From Streptomyces viridochromogenes DSM 40736 (lineage in GTDB: Bacteria; Actinomycetota; Actinomycetes; Streptomycetales; Streptomycetaceae), in assembly GCF_000158955.1 (NCBI RefSeq), contig NZ_GG657757.1, forward strand, positions 5,005,555 through 5,069,554: a DNA stretch of 64,000 bases, read 5' to 3'. The position numbers and the translations under genes are program-made. The notes below the pieces were generated by a model. It had not been told where the DNA came from and searched no databases. It saw nothing but the letters and a program-made list of their open reading frames with translations. This document shows, in pieces, positions 32,746-42,076 of the stretch. How positions within the stretch are numbered: position 1 is the first letter of the stretch; every line of letters starts with the position of its first letter.

Positions 32746-33453
32746 TCAGTAGGACAGGGCGTCGTCCATGTCCCGCAGCCAGTAGGTGACCGTCAGCGAG
32801 CTGTCGTAGTAGACGCCCTTCGCAGGCAGCTTCGGGAGGGCGGAGGGGCCGCCGCCGCTGTTCGGCGTGCGGCCCTGGAAGCCGACCGTGAGCTTGTGGC
32901 TGGTGCGGCCGTGCTCGCCGCTGCCGTCGGCCGCCGACAGCACCACGCCCGCGTAGCCGCTCTCGCCGGGGGCCAGGGTCGTCACCGCCTGCGGCTGCGA
33001 GTCCTCGATCGGCCGCGGGACCCACTGCATCTCGTCGAAGCGCAGCACCGGGTAGTAGGTCAGGTCGCAGTACTTCGAGCCGGTGTTCTTGACCGTGATC
33101 AGCATGTGGTTGAGGGGGCGGGGGACCGGCTTGGCCGTGACGGTGGTGTTGGAGCCGTTGCAGGAGACGCGGTTGGCCGGGTCGGCGGGGTCGGTGGGCT
33201 TGGCCGCCCGGGAGTTTCCGCCCTTCGCGTCGGTGGCCGTCCCGGAGGCCCCGCCCTTCGCGCCGGTGGCCGTCCCGGAGTTCGCGTCCGTCGCGCCGGT
33301 GGCCCCGGGGGTCTCCTCGGCCTTCGCGGTGGCCGACGACGCCGACTCGGCCTTCGCGGCCGCCCCCTCGTCCTGCGTGCCGGTGCCGTCCTGGCACGCG
33401 GTGAGGGCGAGGGCGGCCAGGAGGGCCACGGGGAGAGCGCGGTACTTGCGCAT
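32746..33453 (-). CDS. DUF4232 lipoprotein
   Basis: 235 residues. An N-terminal lipoprotein signal (MRKYRALPVALLAALALTAC, lipobox LTAC with Cys20), a Gly/Ser/Thr/Ala-rich linker, and a DUF4232 domain (about 98-235) with the conserved LITVKNTGSKYCDLTYYPVL and VLSAADGSG. Exposed outside the membrane; function unknown. It lies tail to tail with hemB (15 bases apart) and is divergent from an XRE protein carrying another exported domain of the same kind. Confidence 0.88.
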   Translation of the reverse strand: MRKYRALPVALLAALALTACQDGTGTQDEGAAAKAESASSATAKAEETPGATGATDANSGTATGAKGGASGTATDAKGGNSRAAKPTDPADPANRVSCNGSNTTVTAKPVPRPLNHMLITVKNTGSKYCDLTYYPVLRFDEMQWVPRPIEDSQPQAVTTLAPGESGYAGVVLSAADGSGEHGRTSHKLTVGFQGRTPNSGGGPSALPKLPAKGVYYDSSLTVTYWLRDMDDALSY

Positions 33454-33682
33454 GAGTGGGTTTCCTTTCGGGCAAAGGTCGTCGGCATGTGGGGCCCAGC
33501 GAGCCGCGCCGCCGGTGTGCCGGGAGCGGCGTGCTTGGATGACCAGAGCGTGTGCGGTGATCCGTCCCGGGCGCCACAGCCGACGGACCATCAGGGACGC
33601 TGGAACGCCCGTACATGCATTGACCAGGGGAAACGACCCTCCCCTGGAACGGGGAAACGGGACACGGGGGGATGGAGGAACG

Positions 33683-35092
33683 GTGTCGGAAGGCACGGCC
33701 GCGGCTGACTTCGCCGCGCTGCTGGGGGAGTTGAAGGAGCGCTCCGGGCTGAGCTACGGGGTGCTCGCCAGGCGGCTCCACATGAGTACGTCGACGCTGC
33801 ACCGGTACTGCAACGGGGATGCCGTGCCGGCCGACTACGCGCCCGTGGAGCGGCTCGCCCGGCTCTGCAAGGCGTCGCCGGGGGAGCTCGTCGAGCTGCA
33901 CCGGCGGTGGGTGCTCGCGGATGCCGGCCGAGGGCGCAAGGGTGCCCCGGCACCGGAATCGGCACCGGAATCGGCCCCGGCACCGGAATCGGCCCCGGCA
34001 CCGGAATCGGCCCCGGTACTGGAACCGGCCCCGGAGGCGGTGGCGGTTGTGCCGGAAACGGGTGCGCCGGAGACTTTTGAGCCGGTGGCGGCTGCTTCGG
34101 AAGAGGGGGTTCCGGACGAGGTCGCGGACAGCCGTCCGAGGCGTCCGCGTCGTGCGCTGCTCGCCGGTGTCGCCGTGGCGGTGGTCCTGGGCGCGGTCGG
34201 TCTCGCCGTCGCCCTGCCCTCCGACCGCGGCGACGAGGACGGGCGTGGCGGTTCGACGGCGGTGTCCGACACGGGCCGGCGGCCGGACGGCGGCGCGGCC
34301 GACTCCGTGTCGCCCTCGGTCACTTCCTCCTCCGGCACCGGCAAGGACAAGAAGGACAAGGGGAAGGACTCACCCTCCAAGGCACCCTCCTCGTCCGCCT
34401 CTGCCGGGCGGGGCGGCAGCGGCGCCGGTGCCGCCCCCGATCGCCCGGGCCGTGACACGACCGAGGCCACCGGGCCCGCTCCCCTCACCGTGAACACCAC
34501 CGCGCACGCCTGGGAGAGCCCCTGTTCCCAGCGCTATCTGGTGAACCGGCCGCCGGGGCAGGTCGGGCCGCCGCCGCTGGAGCAGGACGCGCCCGCCTGG
34601 GTGGCGGCGACGGGGGCCGTGCCGTCCGGGGAGCAGTTCCTGAAGGTCACCGTGCAGGGCACCGGCAAGGAGACGGTGGTCGTCGACGGGCTGACGGTCC
34701 GTATGGCAGGCAAGCGTGCGCCGCTCGCCTGGAACGACTACGCCATGGGCTATCCGGGCGTCGGCTGCGGCGGCGGCGTTCCGACGCGCTTCTTCACCGT
34801 CGCCCTCGATGCCGCGCGTCCCGCCGTGGTCCCCGAGGCGGGGCACCGCGACTTCCCGTTCTCGGTGAGCGAGTCCGATCCGGAGGTCTACTACATCCGG
34901 GCCGACGCCTCCGCCTACGACGTCAGCTGGTACCTGGAGCTGAGCTGGTCCAGCGGCAGCCGGAAGGGCACGCTGAGGGTGGACGACGAGGGCCGGCCGT
35001 TCCGCACGAGCGGGAACAACGGGCGCCCGGCCTACGAGTTCCCGCTCGGCGGCGACAAGTGGGTCGAGGCCGGGACCACCGAGCAGTCCTGA
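33683..35092 (+). CDS. Membrane-anchored XRE protein with exported DUF4232-like domain
   Basis: 469 residues from GTG 33683, with GGAGGAA just upstream. Residues ~5-70 are an XRE HTH (LSYGVLARRLHMSTSTLHRYCNG), an Ala/Pro/Glu/Ser-rich linker follows, a single membrane helix lies near 155-177 (ALLAGVAVAVVLGAVGLAVAL), and the outer part ends with a DUF4232-like domain (~residues 270-465). Such proteins may sense the cell surface and affect transcription. An 18-base tandem repeat encodes APES-type repeats at residues ~90-117. Confidence 0.84.
   Translation: MSEGTAAADFAALLGELKERSGLSYGVLARRLHMSTSTLHRYCNGDAVPADYAPVERLARLCKASPGELVELHRRWVLADAGRGRKGAPAPESAPESAPAPESAPAPESAPVLEPAPEAVAVVPETGAPETFEPVAAASEEGVPDEVADSRPRRPRRALLAGVAVAVVLGAVGLAVALPSDRGDEDGRGGSTAVSDTGRRPDGGAADSVSPSVTSSSGTGKDKKDKGKDSPSKAPSSSASAGRGGSGAGAAPDRPGRDTTEATGPAPLTVNTTAHAWESPCSQRYLVNRPPGQVGPPPLEQDAPAWVAATGAVPSGEQFLKVTVQGTGKETVVVDGLTVRMAGKRAPLAWNDYAMGYPGVGCGGGVPTRFFTVALDAARPAVVPEAGHRDFPFSVSESDPEVYYIRADASAYDVSWYLELSWSSGSRKGTLRVDDEGRPFRTSGNNGRPAYEFPLGGDKWVEAGTTEQS
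33950..34033 (+). repeat. Tandem repeat inside the XRE gene
   Basis: GCACCGGAATCG alternates with GCCCCG about four times, then decays (GTACTGGAACCG). Units are multiples of three, so copy changes keep the frame and lengthen or shorten the Ala/Pro/Glu/Ser linker. Confidence 0.9.
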
Positions 35093-35101
35093 GCGGCGGG
35101 T

Positions 35102-35467
35102 TCAGTGGAACTCGTGCACCAGCTCGATCCGGCCGACGATGTGGGCGTTGAACTCGTCGAGTTCCTCGGCGGGGACCCACAGTTCGAGGATCGTCTCTCC
35201 GCCGGCCTGCTGGACCGGGTACCGGCGCAGGAAGTCGGAATCGACCTCGAAGCGGGTGACGAAGCCGGCGCCGTCGTGCTTGACGTTCCAGTCGCGGGCG
35301 ATCCTGACGGCGTAGTCCTCGTTGAGGACGGGGTAGAAGATCGGCTGCTCGGGGAGCCGGGGCGGCCAGGCGCGCCAGTCGAGTTCCCGCACCAGGTCCA
35401 GTTCCTTGGGGCCGGTGGGGCGCCACAGGGTCGTCGTCGTTCGTCGGTCGGTCCGCACGGGCACCAT
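35102..35467 (-). CDS. Conserved protein annotated as ADP-ribosylation/crystallin J1 in relatives
   Basis: 121 residues. Conserved blocks are TTLWRPTGPKELDLV, WRAWPPRLPEQPIFYPVLNEDYA and FLRRYPVQQAGG, a compact soluble protein common in actinobacteria. Its popular name comes from weak similarity to ADP-ribosylglycohydrolases; no catalytic site of that class is visible in this length. ATG 35467 has AGGTGA upstream. It lies tail to tail with the XRE gene. Confidence 0.8.
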   Translation of the reverse strand: MVPVRTDRRTTTTLWRPTGPKELDLVRELDWRAWPPRLPEQPIFYPVLNEDYAVRIARDWNVKHDGAGFVTRFEVDSDFLRRYPVQQAGGETILELWVPAEELDEFNAHIVGRIELVHEFH

Positions 35468-35543
35468 CAAATCACCTGGGGCGTTAGGTTGTTGACCGTC
35501 GGTGTGGTTGCTGATTGAACCACTTACTCTTCAGGAGACGTTC

Positions 35544-36446
35544 ATGACCGGTGACGCCCTCAGCCAGGATCCCGTTGAGCTGCAGAGGAGGATCGACAGC
35601 AGTCAGGCGCACCCGGCCAGGGTCTACGACGTCTTCCTCGGCGGCAAGGACCACTACCCCGCCGACCGGGACGCGGCCGCCGCCGCGCTCGCCGCCAACC
35701 CGCGCGGGTACCTCGACGTACGGCACAACCGCGACTTCCTGCGCCGCGCGGTGACCACGCTGGTGGAGCAGGACGGGATCCGGCAGTTCCTCGACGTCGG
35801 GACCGGGCTGCCCACCGCCGAGAACGTGCACCAGATCGCCCAGCGGACCGACCCCGGGGCGCGGGTCGTGTACGTCGACAACGACCCGGTCGTGCTGGCG
35901 CACGCGCGGGCCCTGCTGACGAGCGGGCCCGAGGGGCGTACGGACTACATCGACGCCGACCTGCGCGACCCGGCCCGCATCCTCGAACAGGCCGCGAAGA
36001 CCCTGGACTTCGACCAGCCGGTCGCGCTGTGCCTGGTCGCGATCCTGCACTTCGTGGCGGACGAGGAGGCGTATCCGCTGGTGCGCGGGCTGCTCGACGC
36101 GCTGCCGGCCGGCAGCCGGCTGGTGCTCAGTCACCTCACCGAGGACCTCAACCCGGAGAACATCCGCGCGGTGCAGCGGACGTACACCGAGCGGGGGTTC
36201 ACCTTCGTGCTGCGCTCCCGGGCCGACGTCGAGCGGTTCTTCACGGAGAACCGGCTGGAGATCGCCGACCCGGGCGTCGTCCCCGCGCACCGCTGGCGGC
36301 CCGACGGTGCGGCGCCCGTCCCGGAGCAGCCGGAGGAGTCCTTCCTCGCCGGGCTCGACGACATCGAGAAGGTGCGCTACCGCGACATCAACGACGTGAC
36401 GGACGCCGACATCAACGTGTACGCGGCGATCGGCGCGAAGCGCTGA
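35544..36446 (+). CDS. SAM-dependent methyltransferase (DUF574)
   Basis: 300 residues. A DUF574/Methyltransf_19 protein, expanded in streptomycetes. ARVYDVFLGGKDHYPADR is the family's N-terminal signature, FLDVGTGLPTAENVHQ is the SAM-binding motif I, VYVDNDPVVLAHA the acidic ribose contact. Substrate unknown. ATG 35544 follows AGGAGA six bases upstream. In Streptomyces it often neighbours XRE/DUF397 genes; here it faces the small conserved protein. Confidence 0.92.
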   Translation: MTGDALSQDPVELQRRIDSSQAHPARVYDVFLGGKDHYPADRDAAAAALAANPRGYLDVRHNRDFLRRAVTTLVEQDGIRQFLDVGTGLPTAENVHQIAQRTDPGARVVYVDNDPVVLAHARALLTSGPEGRTDYIDADLRDPARILEQAAKTLDFDQPVALCLVAILHFVADEEAYPLVRGLLDALPAGSRLVLSHLTEDLNPENIRAVQRTYTERGFTFVLRSRADVERFFTENRLEIADPGVVPAHRWRPDGAAPVPEQPEESFLAGLDDIEKVRYRDINDVTDADINVYAAIGAKR

Positions 36447-36558
36447 ACAGCGTACTCAGCGCCCTTCGTGTCCGGATCCCGGAAATCTTCTTGTAGGCGA
36501 CACGTATTTTCCTAGGGTGCGGGGCACCAGGCCTCACCGCAGCCGAAGGAGCCGTGTC

Positions 36559-37782
36559 ATGACCGTCACCGAGCCAGCGCCCGCCCCGTCCCCCGTGCCG
36601 CCGCTCGCCGCCCGGGCCCGGTCCGTCGGTGGCTCGCCCGTGCGGGACATCCTCGCCGTCACCGCCCGCCCCGAGGTGATCAACTTCGCGGGCGGGCTGC
36701 CGGCGCCGGAGCTGTTCGACGCGGAGGGCATCGCGGCCGCGTACCGCGCGGTGCTGGCCGAGGCGCCCGCGCGAGCGCTGCAGTACTCCACGACCGAGGG
36801 CGAGCCCGCGCTGCGGGCCGCGCTGGCCGCCCGTACCACCGCGCGCGGACTGCCGACCGGCCCCGACGACCTGCTCGTCACCACCGGCTCCCAGCAGGCC
36901 CTCTCCCTCCTGGCCACCGCGCTCCTCGAACCCGGGGACACCGTCCTCGTCGAGAGCCCCTGCTACCTGGCGGCACTCCAGGCCTTCGGCTTCGCCGGAG
37001 CGCGGGTCGTGGCCGTGCCAGGCGACGAGCACGGCGTCGATCCCGAGGCGCTGGAGGAGCTCGTGGTGCGCGAACGCCCCAAGCTGCTCTACACCGTGCC
37101 CACCTTCCAGAACCCCACCGGCCGCACCCTGCCCGCCGGGCGGCGCGCCGCCGTGGCCGCCGTCGCCGCCCGGCGCGGGCTGTGGATCGTCGAGGACGAC
37201 CCCTACGGGGAGTTGCGCTACGAGGGCGAACGCGTCCCGTGGATCGCCGCCCACCCGGGCGCCGAGGACCGTACGGTGCTGCTCGGCAGCCTCTCCAAGG
37301 TCATGGCGCCCGGACTGCGGCTGGGCTGGCTGCGCGCCCCTGGGGAGCTGCGGCGCGCCTGTGCCGTCGCCAAGCAGGCCGCCGACCTGCACACCCCGAC
37401 CGTCAACCAGCTCGCCGCGGCCCGCTACCTGGCGGACAACGACCTGGACGCGCACGTCAGCCGGGTCGCCGGGGTGTACCGCGAGCGCCGGGACGCCATG
37501 CTGGCCGGCCTCGCCGGGGCGCTGCCCGAGGGATCGGTCTGGGGCCGGCCCGAGGGCGGCATGTTCCTCTGGGCGCGGCTGCCGGAGCCGTACGACACCA
37601 CGGCCCTGCTGCCGCGGGTGGTGCGGCAGGACGTGGCGTACGTCCCCGGTGCCCCCTTCTACGCCGGCACACCCGACCGCACGACCCTGCGGCTGTGCTT
37701 CGTGACGCAGACGCCCGAGGAGATCGGGGAGGGGCTGCGCAGGCTGGGGGCGGGCCTGCGGGGCGGGACCCCCGGAGCCTAG
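36559..37782 (+). CDS. PLP-dependent aminotransferase (fold type I)
   Basis: 407 residues. Similar to 2-aminoadipate/kynurenine-type aminotransferases and the MocR catalytic part but without the GntR DNA-binding domain. Conserved are INFAGGLPAPELFD near the N-terminus, QYSTTEGEPALRAALA, VPTFQNPTGRTL, EDDPYGELRYEG and GSLSKVMAPGLRLGWL, in which the Lys binds PLP. It would transfer amino groups between an amino acid and 2-oxoacid. ATG 36559 is preceded by GAAGGAG. Its stop overlaps the convergent XRE gene by four bases. Confidence 0.92.
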   Translation: MTVTEPAPAPSPVPPLAARARSVGGSPVRDILAVTARPEVINFAGGLPAPELFDAEGIAAAYRAVLAEAPARALQYSTTEGEPALRAALAARTTARGLPTGPDDLLVTTGSQQALSLLATALLEPGDTVLVESPCYLAALQAFGFAGARVVAVPGDEHGVDPEALEELVVRERPKLLYTVPTFQNPTGRTLPAGRRAAVAAVAARRGLWIVEDDPYGELRYEGERVPWIAAHPGAEDRTVLLGSLSKVMAPGLRLGWLRAPGELRRACAVAKQAADLHTPTVNQLAAARYLADNDLDAHVSRVAGVYRERRDAMLAGLAGALPEGSVWGRPEGGMFLWARLPEPYDTTALLPRVVRQDVAYVPGAPFYAGTPDRTTLRLCFVTQTPEEIGEGLRRLGAGLRGGTPGA

Positions 37783-38636
37783 GACCGAGGGCGGAACCGC
37801 ACGCGGGCCTCGAAGCACTCGCGGGCGGCTCCCGTCGCCGGGCGGAAACAGGCCCGGACGGTCGTGCCGGGGCGAGCCTCGGTCATGGGGGTGAAGACGT
37901 ACGACTGCGCGGCGACGCCGTCGGTGATCTCGGCGGAGTGCGGGCGGCCTCCGGCGGCCCCGGCCAGCTCCAGGCGGTCGCCGATGCGTGTGCTCCACAT
38001 CCGGGCCCAGCCGGCCTCGCACGTGTCGCTGTAGCGCAGTTCGAGGTGGGCTCCGGAGGACGTGCGGTGCGAGGCGAGGGTGAGCGGGGCGAGGCCGCAC
38101 TTCATGGTCATCGGACTCCTGCCCTCGCAGGTGGCCGCGCGGCAGCGGGGTGCCGGGGCGGTCGTGGGCGGCGAGGACGGGCGGGGGGCGCCGGACTGGC
38201 CCGCCAGGAGGACCAGGGCGACGGACAGTCCGCCCGCCGCCATCGCACAGACCGACGCGAGGACCGCCAAGAGCCGGCCCCTGCCGGCCGGCCGCCCGGT
38301 CTCCGTCTCCGGAAGGCCGGCACGCGCGCTCGCGTCCGTGCCCGTGTCTTCGTCCGGGCGCGGCGCCGCCGCCCTGCCGCTCCACTCCGACTCCGCCAGT
38401 TCCCACAGCGCGAGACACCGGTCCTCCCGCTCGCCCGCCAGGCGGCACAGCTCCTGTACCGCCCGGCGCGGCGGGAGGGTCTTGCCGTTGAGGTAGCGCT
38501 CCCACGACGACTTGCTGAACGTGGTCTTCGTCGCCAGGGCCGCCAGGCTCAGGCCCGTCGCGGTCTTCAGCTCCCGCAGCGCGGAGACGAGCCGGGCGCG
38601 CTCCGGTGGCAGCTCGCCCGGCGGCTTCCGCGTCAT
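37779..38636 (-). CDS. Membrane-anchored XRE protein with DUF2690
   Basis: 285 residues. An XRE HTH lies at residues ~20-70 (GLSLAALATKTTFSKSSWERYLNG), a membrane helix around 125-147 (LLAVLASVCAMAAGGLSVALVLL), and the outer C-terminus is a DUF2690 domain with paired Cys (CEGRSPMTMKCGL, YSDTCEAGWARMWS). It starts with ATG overlapping the stop of the upstream paralogue (ATGA). Function unknown; the shared plan of cytoplasmic HTH and external domain suggests surface-to-DNA signalling. Confidence 0.87.
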   Translation of the reverse strand: MTRKPPGELPPERARLVSALRELKTATGLSLAALATKTTFSKSSWERYLNGKTLPPRRAVQELCRLAGEREDRCLALWELAESEWSGRAAAPRPDEDTGTDASARAGLPETETGRPAGRGRLLAVLASVCAMAAGGLSVALVLLAGQSGAPRPSSPPTTAPAPRCRAATCEGRSPMTMKCGLAPLTLASHRTSSGAHLELRYSDTCEAGWARMWSTRIGDRLELAGAAGGRPHSAEITDGVAAQSYVFTPMTEARPGTTVRACFRPATGAARECFEARVRFRPRS

Positions 38637-39391
38637 TCCCGCAGGGCCTTCCAGGTGTGCGGGCCGATGATGCCGTCCACCACCAGGCCGGACCGCTTCT
38701 GCAGCTCCCTGACCGCTTGTTCCGTGTGCGGGCCGAAGATGCCGTCCACGGCGCCCGGTGAGAGGCCCGCCTCACGCAGCAGGCACTGTGCCTCGGCCAC
38801 CTCCGGCCCGGCGTTGCCCGTCGCCAGGACGGCCTTCAGGGTGCGGCTGTTGCCCGCGTACCAGCGGCCGTCGATCCGCTGCGCCTTGCAGGTGTAGAGG
38901 GGCGGCTCCGACTCCTTCGTCGCTCCCGGCGCCGTCGAGGCGGACGAGGCGAGAGGGACCGCGGCCGCCTTGCTCTCGCCGTCCGTGAGCCGTACCGCCA
39001 GCAGGACCGCGGCGGCGACGGCCAGCACCAGGGCCACCGACCCGGCGACGAGCGTGATGCGCAGCGCCCGGCCGTGCGAGCGGGGCGGGTCGGTCGCGGC
39101 CGGTGGTTCCTGCTGCTCCGGCTCCTTTCCCCACGCCTCGGCGGCGACTTCGTGCAGCGCGAGCAGCCGGACCGGGTCGTCACCGCCGAGGCGGGCCATC
39201 GCCTCGACTGCCTCCCTGGGCGGGAGCGACCTGCCGGACAGGTAGCGCTCCCAGGACGACGTGCTGTAGCCCGTCTTCGCGGCCAGCCGGCGCAGGCTCA
39301 GTCCGCCATGGTCCTTGACCCGGCGTAATCGCACCACCAACTGGCGCACGCGCGGGTCGAGTTCTTCGGGCAGCCCTTTCCAACGCGACAT
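38633..39391 (-). CDS. Membrane-anchored XRE protein with peptidoglycan-binding domain
   Basis: 252 residues from ATG 39391 (GGGGGA just upstream; ATG 39412 is possible). An XRE HTH (GLSLRRLAAKTGYSTSSWERYLSG) at ~35-85, a membrane helix (~120-142), then an extracellular part ending in a PG_binding_1 domain (VAEAQCLLREAGLSPGAVDG, FGPHTEQAVRELQKRSGL). It would bind the cell wall on one side and DNA on the other. It is co-transcribed with the DUF2690 XRE gene through ATGA overlap. Confidence 0.88.
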   Translation of the reverse strand: MSRWKGLPEELDPRVRQLVVRLRRVKDHGGLSLRRLAAKTGYSTSSWERYLSGRSLPPREAVEAMARLGGDDPVRLLALHEVAAEAWGKEPEQQEPPAATDPPRSHGRALRITLVAGSVALVLAVAAAVLLAVRLTDGESKAAAVPLASSASTAPGATKESEPPLYTCKAQRIDGRWYAGNSRTLKAVLATGNAGPEVAEAQCLLREAGLSPGAVDGIFGPHTEQAVRELQKRSGLVVDGIIGPHTWKALRE

Positions 39392-39709
39392 GTTCCCCCC
39401 ACTCGCGTTCATGGACGGTGGACCGTGGTCAGCGGCCCCCGTTTCCGCCGCAATTCTGCATCAGCTTCCACGCGCCGCCCCATACATCGGTTGCGTTCCC
39501 TCGCCGGCCCCCTACCGATTCGGCCACGGACGGGCCCGGGGCGTCCCGCCGCGCCGTCTCCGCGTGCGGTGGCGTCGCAGGTCAGCGGATGAGACGTCCC
39601 GTGAGTACGTCACTTCCGCGGCGGTTGTGGCGGCCCCCGGACCCTGGGCCGCAGTCTCGATGCGGAGCCGGCCGGTGGCGGTCGGCCCGACCACGAAGGG
39701 GGTAACGGC
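39392..39709. other. Divergent promoter gap
   Basis: 318 bases between the XRE pair and the I36-type inhibitor. The only in-frame stretches are shadows rich in arginine and proline. GAAGGGGG at 39696-39703 is the inhibitor's ribosome site and GGGGGA (39392-39399, minus strand) that of the XRE gene. No strong promoter or operator repeat was found by eye. Confidence 0.5.
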
Positions 39710-40093
39710 ATGCGTATGACCAGGAAGCTCGCCGTGATGGCCGGGGGCGTCGCGCTGACCGGTGGTCTGCTGGCCGGCAACGCGGGCACGGCAGGCGCGG
39801 CGGAGGCCTCGCCGCAGGCGGCGTCGGATTGTCCGTCGGGCTGGTTCTGCGTGTGGTCCGGCAAGAACTACACGGGCCACATGCAGAAGGTCGAGGGGAA
39901 GAACGAGGACCTCACCCGGTTCGCGGTCTTCCAGGGCTTCAAGTCCTGGTACAACCACGGCAAGTCCTGTGACTACAAGTGGTGGACGGAGAAGAACTTC
40001 CACGGGGACAGCGGAGTCCTCGCTCGAGGGGTGAAGGGAACCGGCGACGCGGTCTGGTTCCAGAAGTCCAACAAGTGGGTCAACTGCCGCTGA
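39710..40093 (+). CDS. Secreted peptidase inhibitor family I36 protein
   Basis: 127 residues. A signal peptide (MRMTRKLAVMAGGVALTGGL, cleavage after AGAAEA or so) and a compact domain with the I36 pattern: DCPSGWFCVWSGKNYTGH, FKSWYNHGKSC and NKWVNC, four Cys in all. The family contains the Streptomyces metalloproteinase inhibitor SMPI and beta/gamma-crystallin-like proteins. A strong hairpin follows. Confidence 0.9.
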   Translation: MRMTRKLAVMAGGVALTGGLLAGNAGTAGAAEASPQAASDCPSGWFCVWSGKNYTGHMQKVEGKNEDLTRFAVFQGFKSWYNHGKSCDYKWWTEKNFHGDSGVLARGVKGTGDAVWFQKSNKWVNCR

Positions 40094-40112
40094 CCGCGGC
40101 CCGTCACGAACG

Positions 40113-40150
40113 CCCGAGGGCGGCACTCACGGGGGAGTGCCGCCCTCGGG
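40113..40150. terminator. Bidirectional terminator between I36 gene and argS
   Basis: CCCGAGGGCGGCACTC (40113-40128) pairs over 16 bp with GAGTGCCGCCCTCGGG (40135-40150) across a six-base loop. Position between convergent genes indicates use from both sides. Confidence 0.92.
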
Positions 40151-40169
40151 GCCTGTCGCGGAGCCGGGC

Positions 40170-41927
40170 TCAGAGCCGCTCGGGCGTCCTGATGCCCAGC
40201 AGGCCCATGCCCCGGTGGAGCGTGCGGGCCGTGACGTCGCAGAGGAACAGACGGTTCTCGATCTGCTCCGGCGTCTCGGCCTTCAGCACCGGGCACTTGT
40301 CGTAGAACGTCGTGTACAGCGAGGCCAGCTGGTAGAGGTACGCCGCCAGCTTGTGCGGGGCGTACTCCGCGGCGGCCTCGAAGACCGTGTCGCCGAACGC
40401 GTCCAGGTGCAGACCGAGCGCCCGCTCCGCCGGGGCGAGTTCGAGCTCCGGGTGCGCGACCGCCTTCGTCTCGCCGGCCTTGCGCAGGATCGACTGGATC
40501 CGGGCGTACGCGTACTGGAGGTAGACGGACGTGTCGCCGTTCAGCGAGACCATCTGGTCCAGGTCGAACTTGTAGTCCCGGTTCGGCGACGTCGACAGGT
40601 CCGCGTACTTCACGGCACCGATGCCGACCTGCGCGGCCCGCTCCTGGATCTCGTCCTCGGTGAGGTCCTGTGCCTTCTCCCGTACGACCTCGGCGGCCCG
40701 CTGCACCGCCTCGTCCAGCAGGTCCTCCAGCCGTACGGTCTCGCCCTCACGCGTCTTGAACGGCTTGCCGTCCGCGCCGAGCACCGTGCCGTAGCCCATG
40801 TTGTGCGCGGTGACGTCCTCGCTCAGCCAGCCGGCCCGGCGGGCCGTCTCGAAGACCATCCTGAAGTGGAGCGACTGGCGTACGTCCACGACGTACAGCA
40901 GCGTCGTCGCCTTCAGGTCGAAGACGCGGTTGCGGATCGCCGTCAGGTCGGAGGCCGCGTAGCCGAAGCCGCCGTCCGCCTTTTGCACGATCAGCGGGAC
41001 CGGCTGGTCGTCCTTGCCGCGGATCTCGTCGAAGAACACCACGAGCGCGCCCTCGGAGCGCACCGCGACACCCTTCTCCTCCAGGAGGCGGGCGGTCTCG
41101 GGCATGCCCTCGTTGTAGGCGGACTCGCCGACGATCTCCTCGTCGCGGATCTCCATGTCGAGCTTCTCGAAGACGGAGTAGAAGTAGACCTTCGACTCGT
41201 CCACGAACTGCTGCCACAGCTCGAGCGTCTCCTTGTCACCGGACTGCAGGGCGACGACCCGCTTCCGGGCCCGCTCCTTGAACTCCTCGTCCGCGTCGAA
41301 GAGCGCACGCGACGCCTTGTACACCCGGTTCAGGTTGCTCATCGCCTGCTCGCCGTCGACGTCGGCCGCCGGGGCCAGCTCGCCGGGGTGCTCGAACAGG
41401 TACTGGATGAGCATGCCGAACTGGGTGCCCCAGTCGCCGATGTGGTGCCGGCCGATCGTCTTCTCGCCGGTGAAGTCGAGCATGCCGCGCAGGGCGTCGC
41501 CGATGACCGCCGACCGCAGGTGACCGACGTGCATCTCCTTCGCCACGTTCGGCTGGGCGTAGTCGACGACCGTGATGCCCGCGTTCTCCTTCAGCGGCAC
41601 GCCGAGACGCTCGCCGTCCGCGTGCCGCGCGGCGAGGTTCTCGATGATCGCCCGGTCGGCGACCGTGATGTTGAGGAAGCCGGGGCCGGAGACCTCGACA
41701 TCCTTGATCACATCACCGCTGACGACGTTGCCGACGACCTGCGTCGCCAGCTCCCTCGGGTTGGCCTTCTCCTTCTTCGCGAGGGCCAGGATCCCGTTGG
41801 CCTGGAAGTCGGCCCGGTCGCTTCGTCGCAGCAGCGGGTCCGCGGAGCCGGCCTGCGGCAGAGCCGCCGACAGGGCCGCCGCGAGGCGCTGGTGGACGGA
41901 GTCGCTGAGGGACGTGACCGGGGCCAT
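40170..41927 (-). CDS. argS: Arginyl-tRNA synthetase
   Basis: 585 residues. Class I enzyme charging tRNA-Arg. An N-terminal Add-1 domain (1-110), the HIGH variant HVGH at residues 133-136 (EMHVGHLRSA), QKADGGFGYAASDL, and GKPFKTREGETV where KMSKS would be, which is the usual degenerate form in ArgRS. The anticodon-binding DALR domain ends the protein (YLYQLASLYTTFYDKCPVL). ATG 41927 is chosen because earlier residues are not conserved. Divergent from lysS. Confidence 0.96.
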   Translation of the reverse strand: MAPVTSLSDSVHQRLAAALSAALPQAGSADPLLRRSDRADFQANGILALAKKEKANPRELATQVVGNVVSGDVIKDVEVSGPGFLNITVADRAIIENLAARHADGERLGVPLKENAGITVVDYAQPNVAKEMHVGHLRSAVIGDALRGMLDFTGEKTIGRHHIGDWGTQFGMLIQYLFEHPGELAPAADVDGEQAMSNLNRVYKASRALFDADEEFKERARKRVVALQSGDKETLELWQQFVDESKVYFYSVFEKLDMEIRDEEIVGESAYNEGMPETARLLEEKGVAVRSEGALVVFFDEIRGKDDQPVPLIVQKADGGFGYAASDLTAIRNRVFDLKATTLLYVVDVRQSLHFRMVFETARRAGWLSEDVTAHNMGYGTVLGADGKPFKTREGETVRLEDLLDEAVQRAAEVVREKAQDLTEDEIQERAAQVGIGAVKYADLSTSPNRDYKFDLDQMVSLNGDTSVYLQYAYARIQSILRKAGETKAVAHPELELAPAERALGLHLDAFGDTVFEAAAEYAPHKLAAYLYQLASLYTTFYDKCPVLKAETPEQIENRLFLCDVTARTLHRGMGLLGIRTPERL

Positions 41928-42076
41928 AGGTAAGGGTGCCGTTCTCCTCGAGGGAATCGATAGACACGGCCAGTATTCCATGCGGGTAAAGCCGTTTTTC
42001 CGGGCGCAAGGGGGTCTGGGACAATGGGGCGGTCAGCCGTGCGACCGTACCGGCTGCCCGATGAGGAAAGAAGGAC

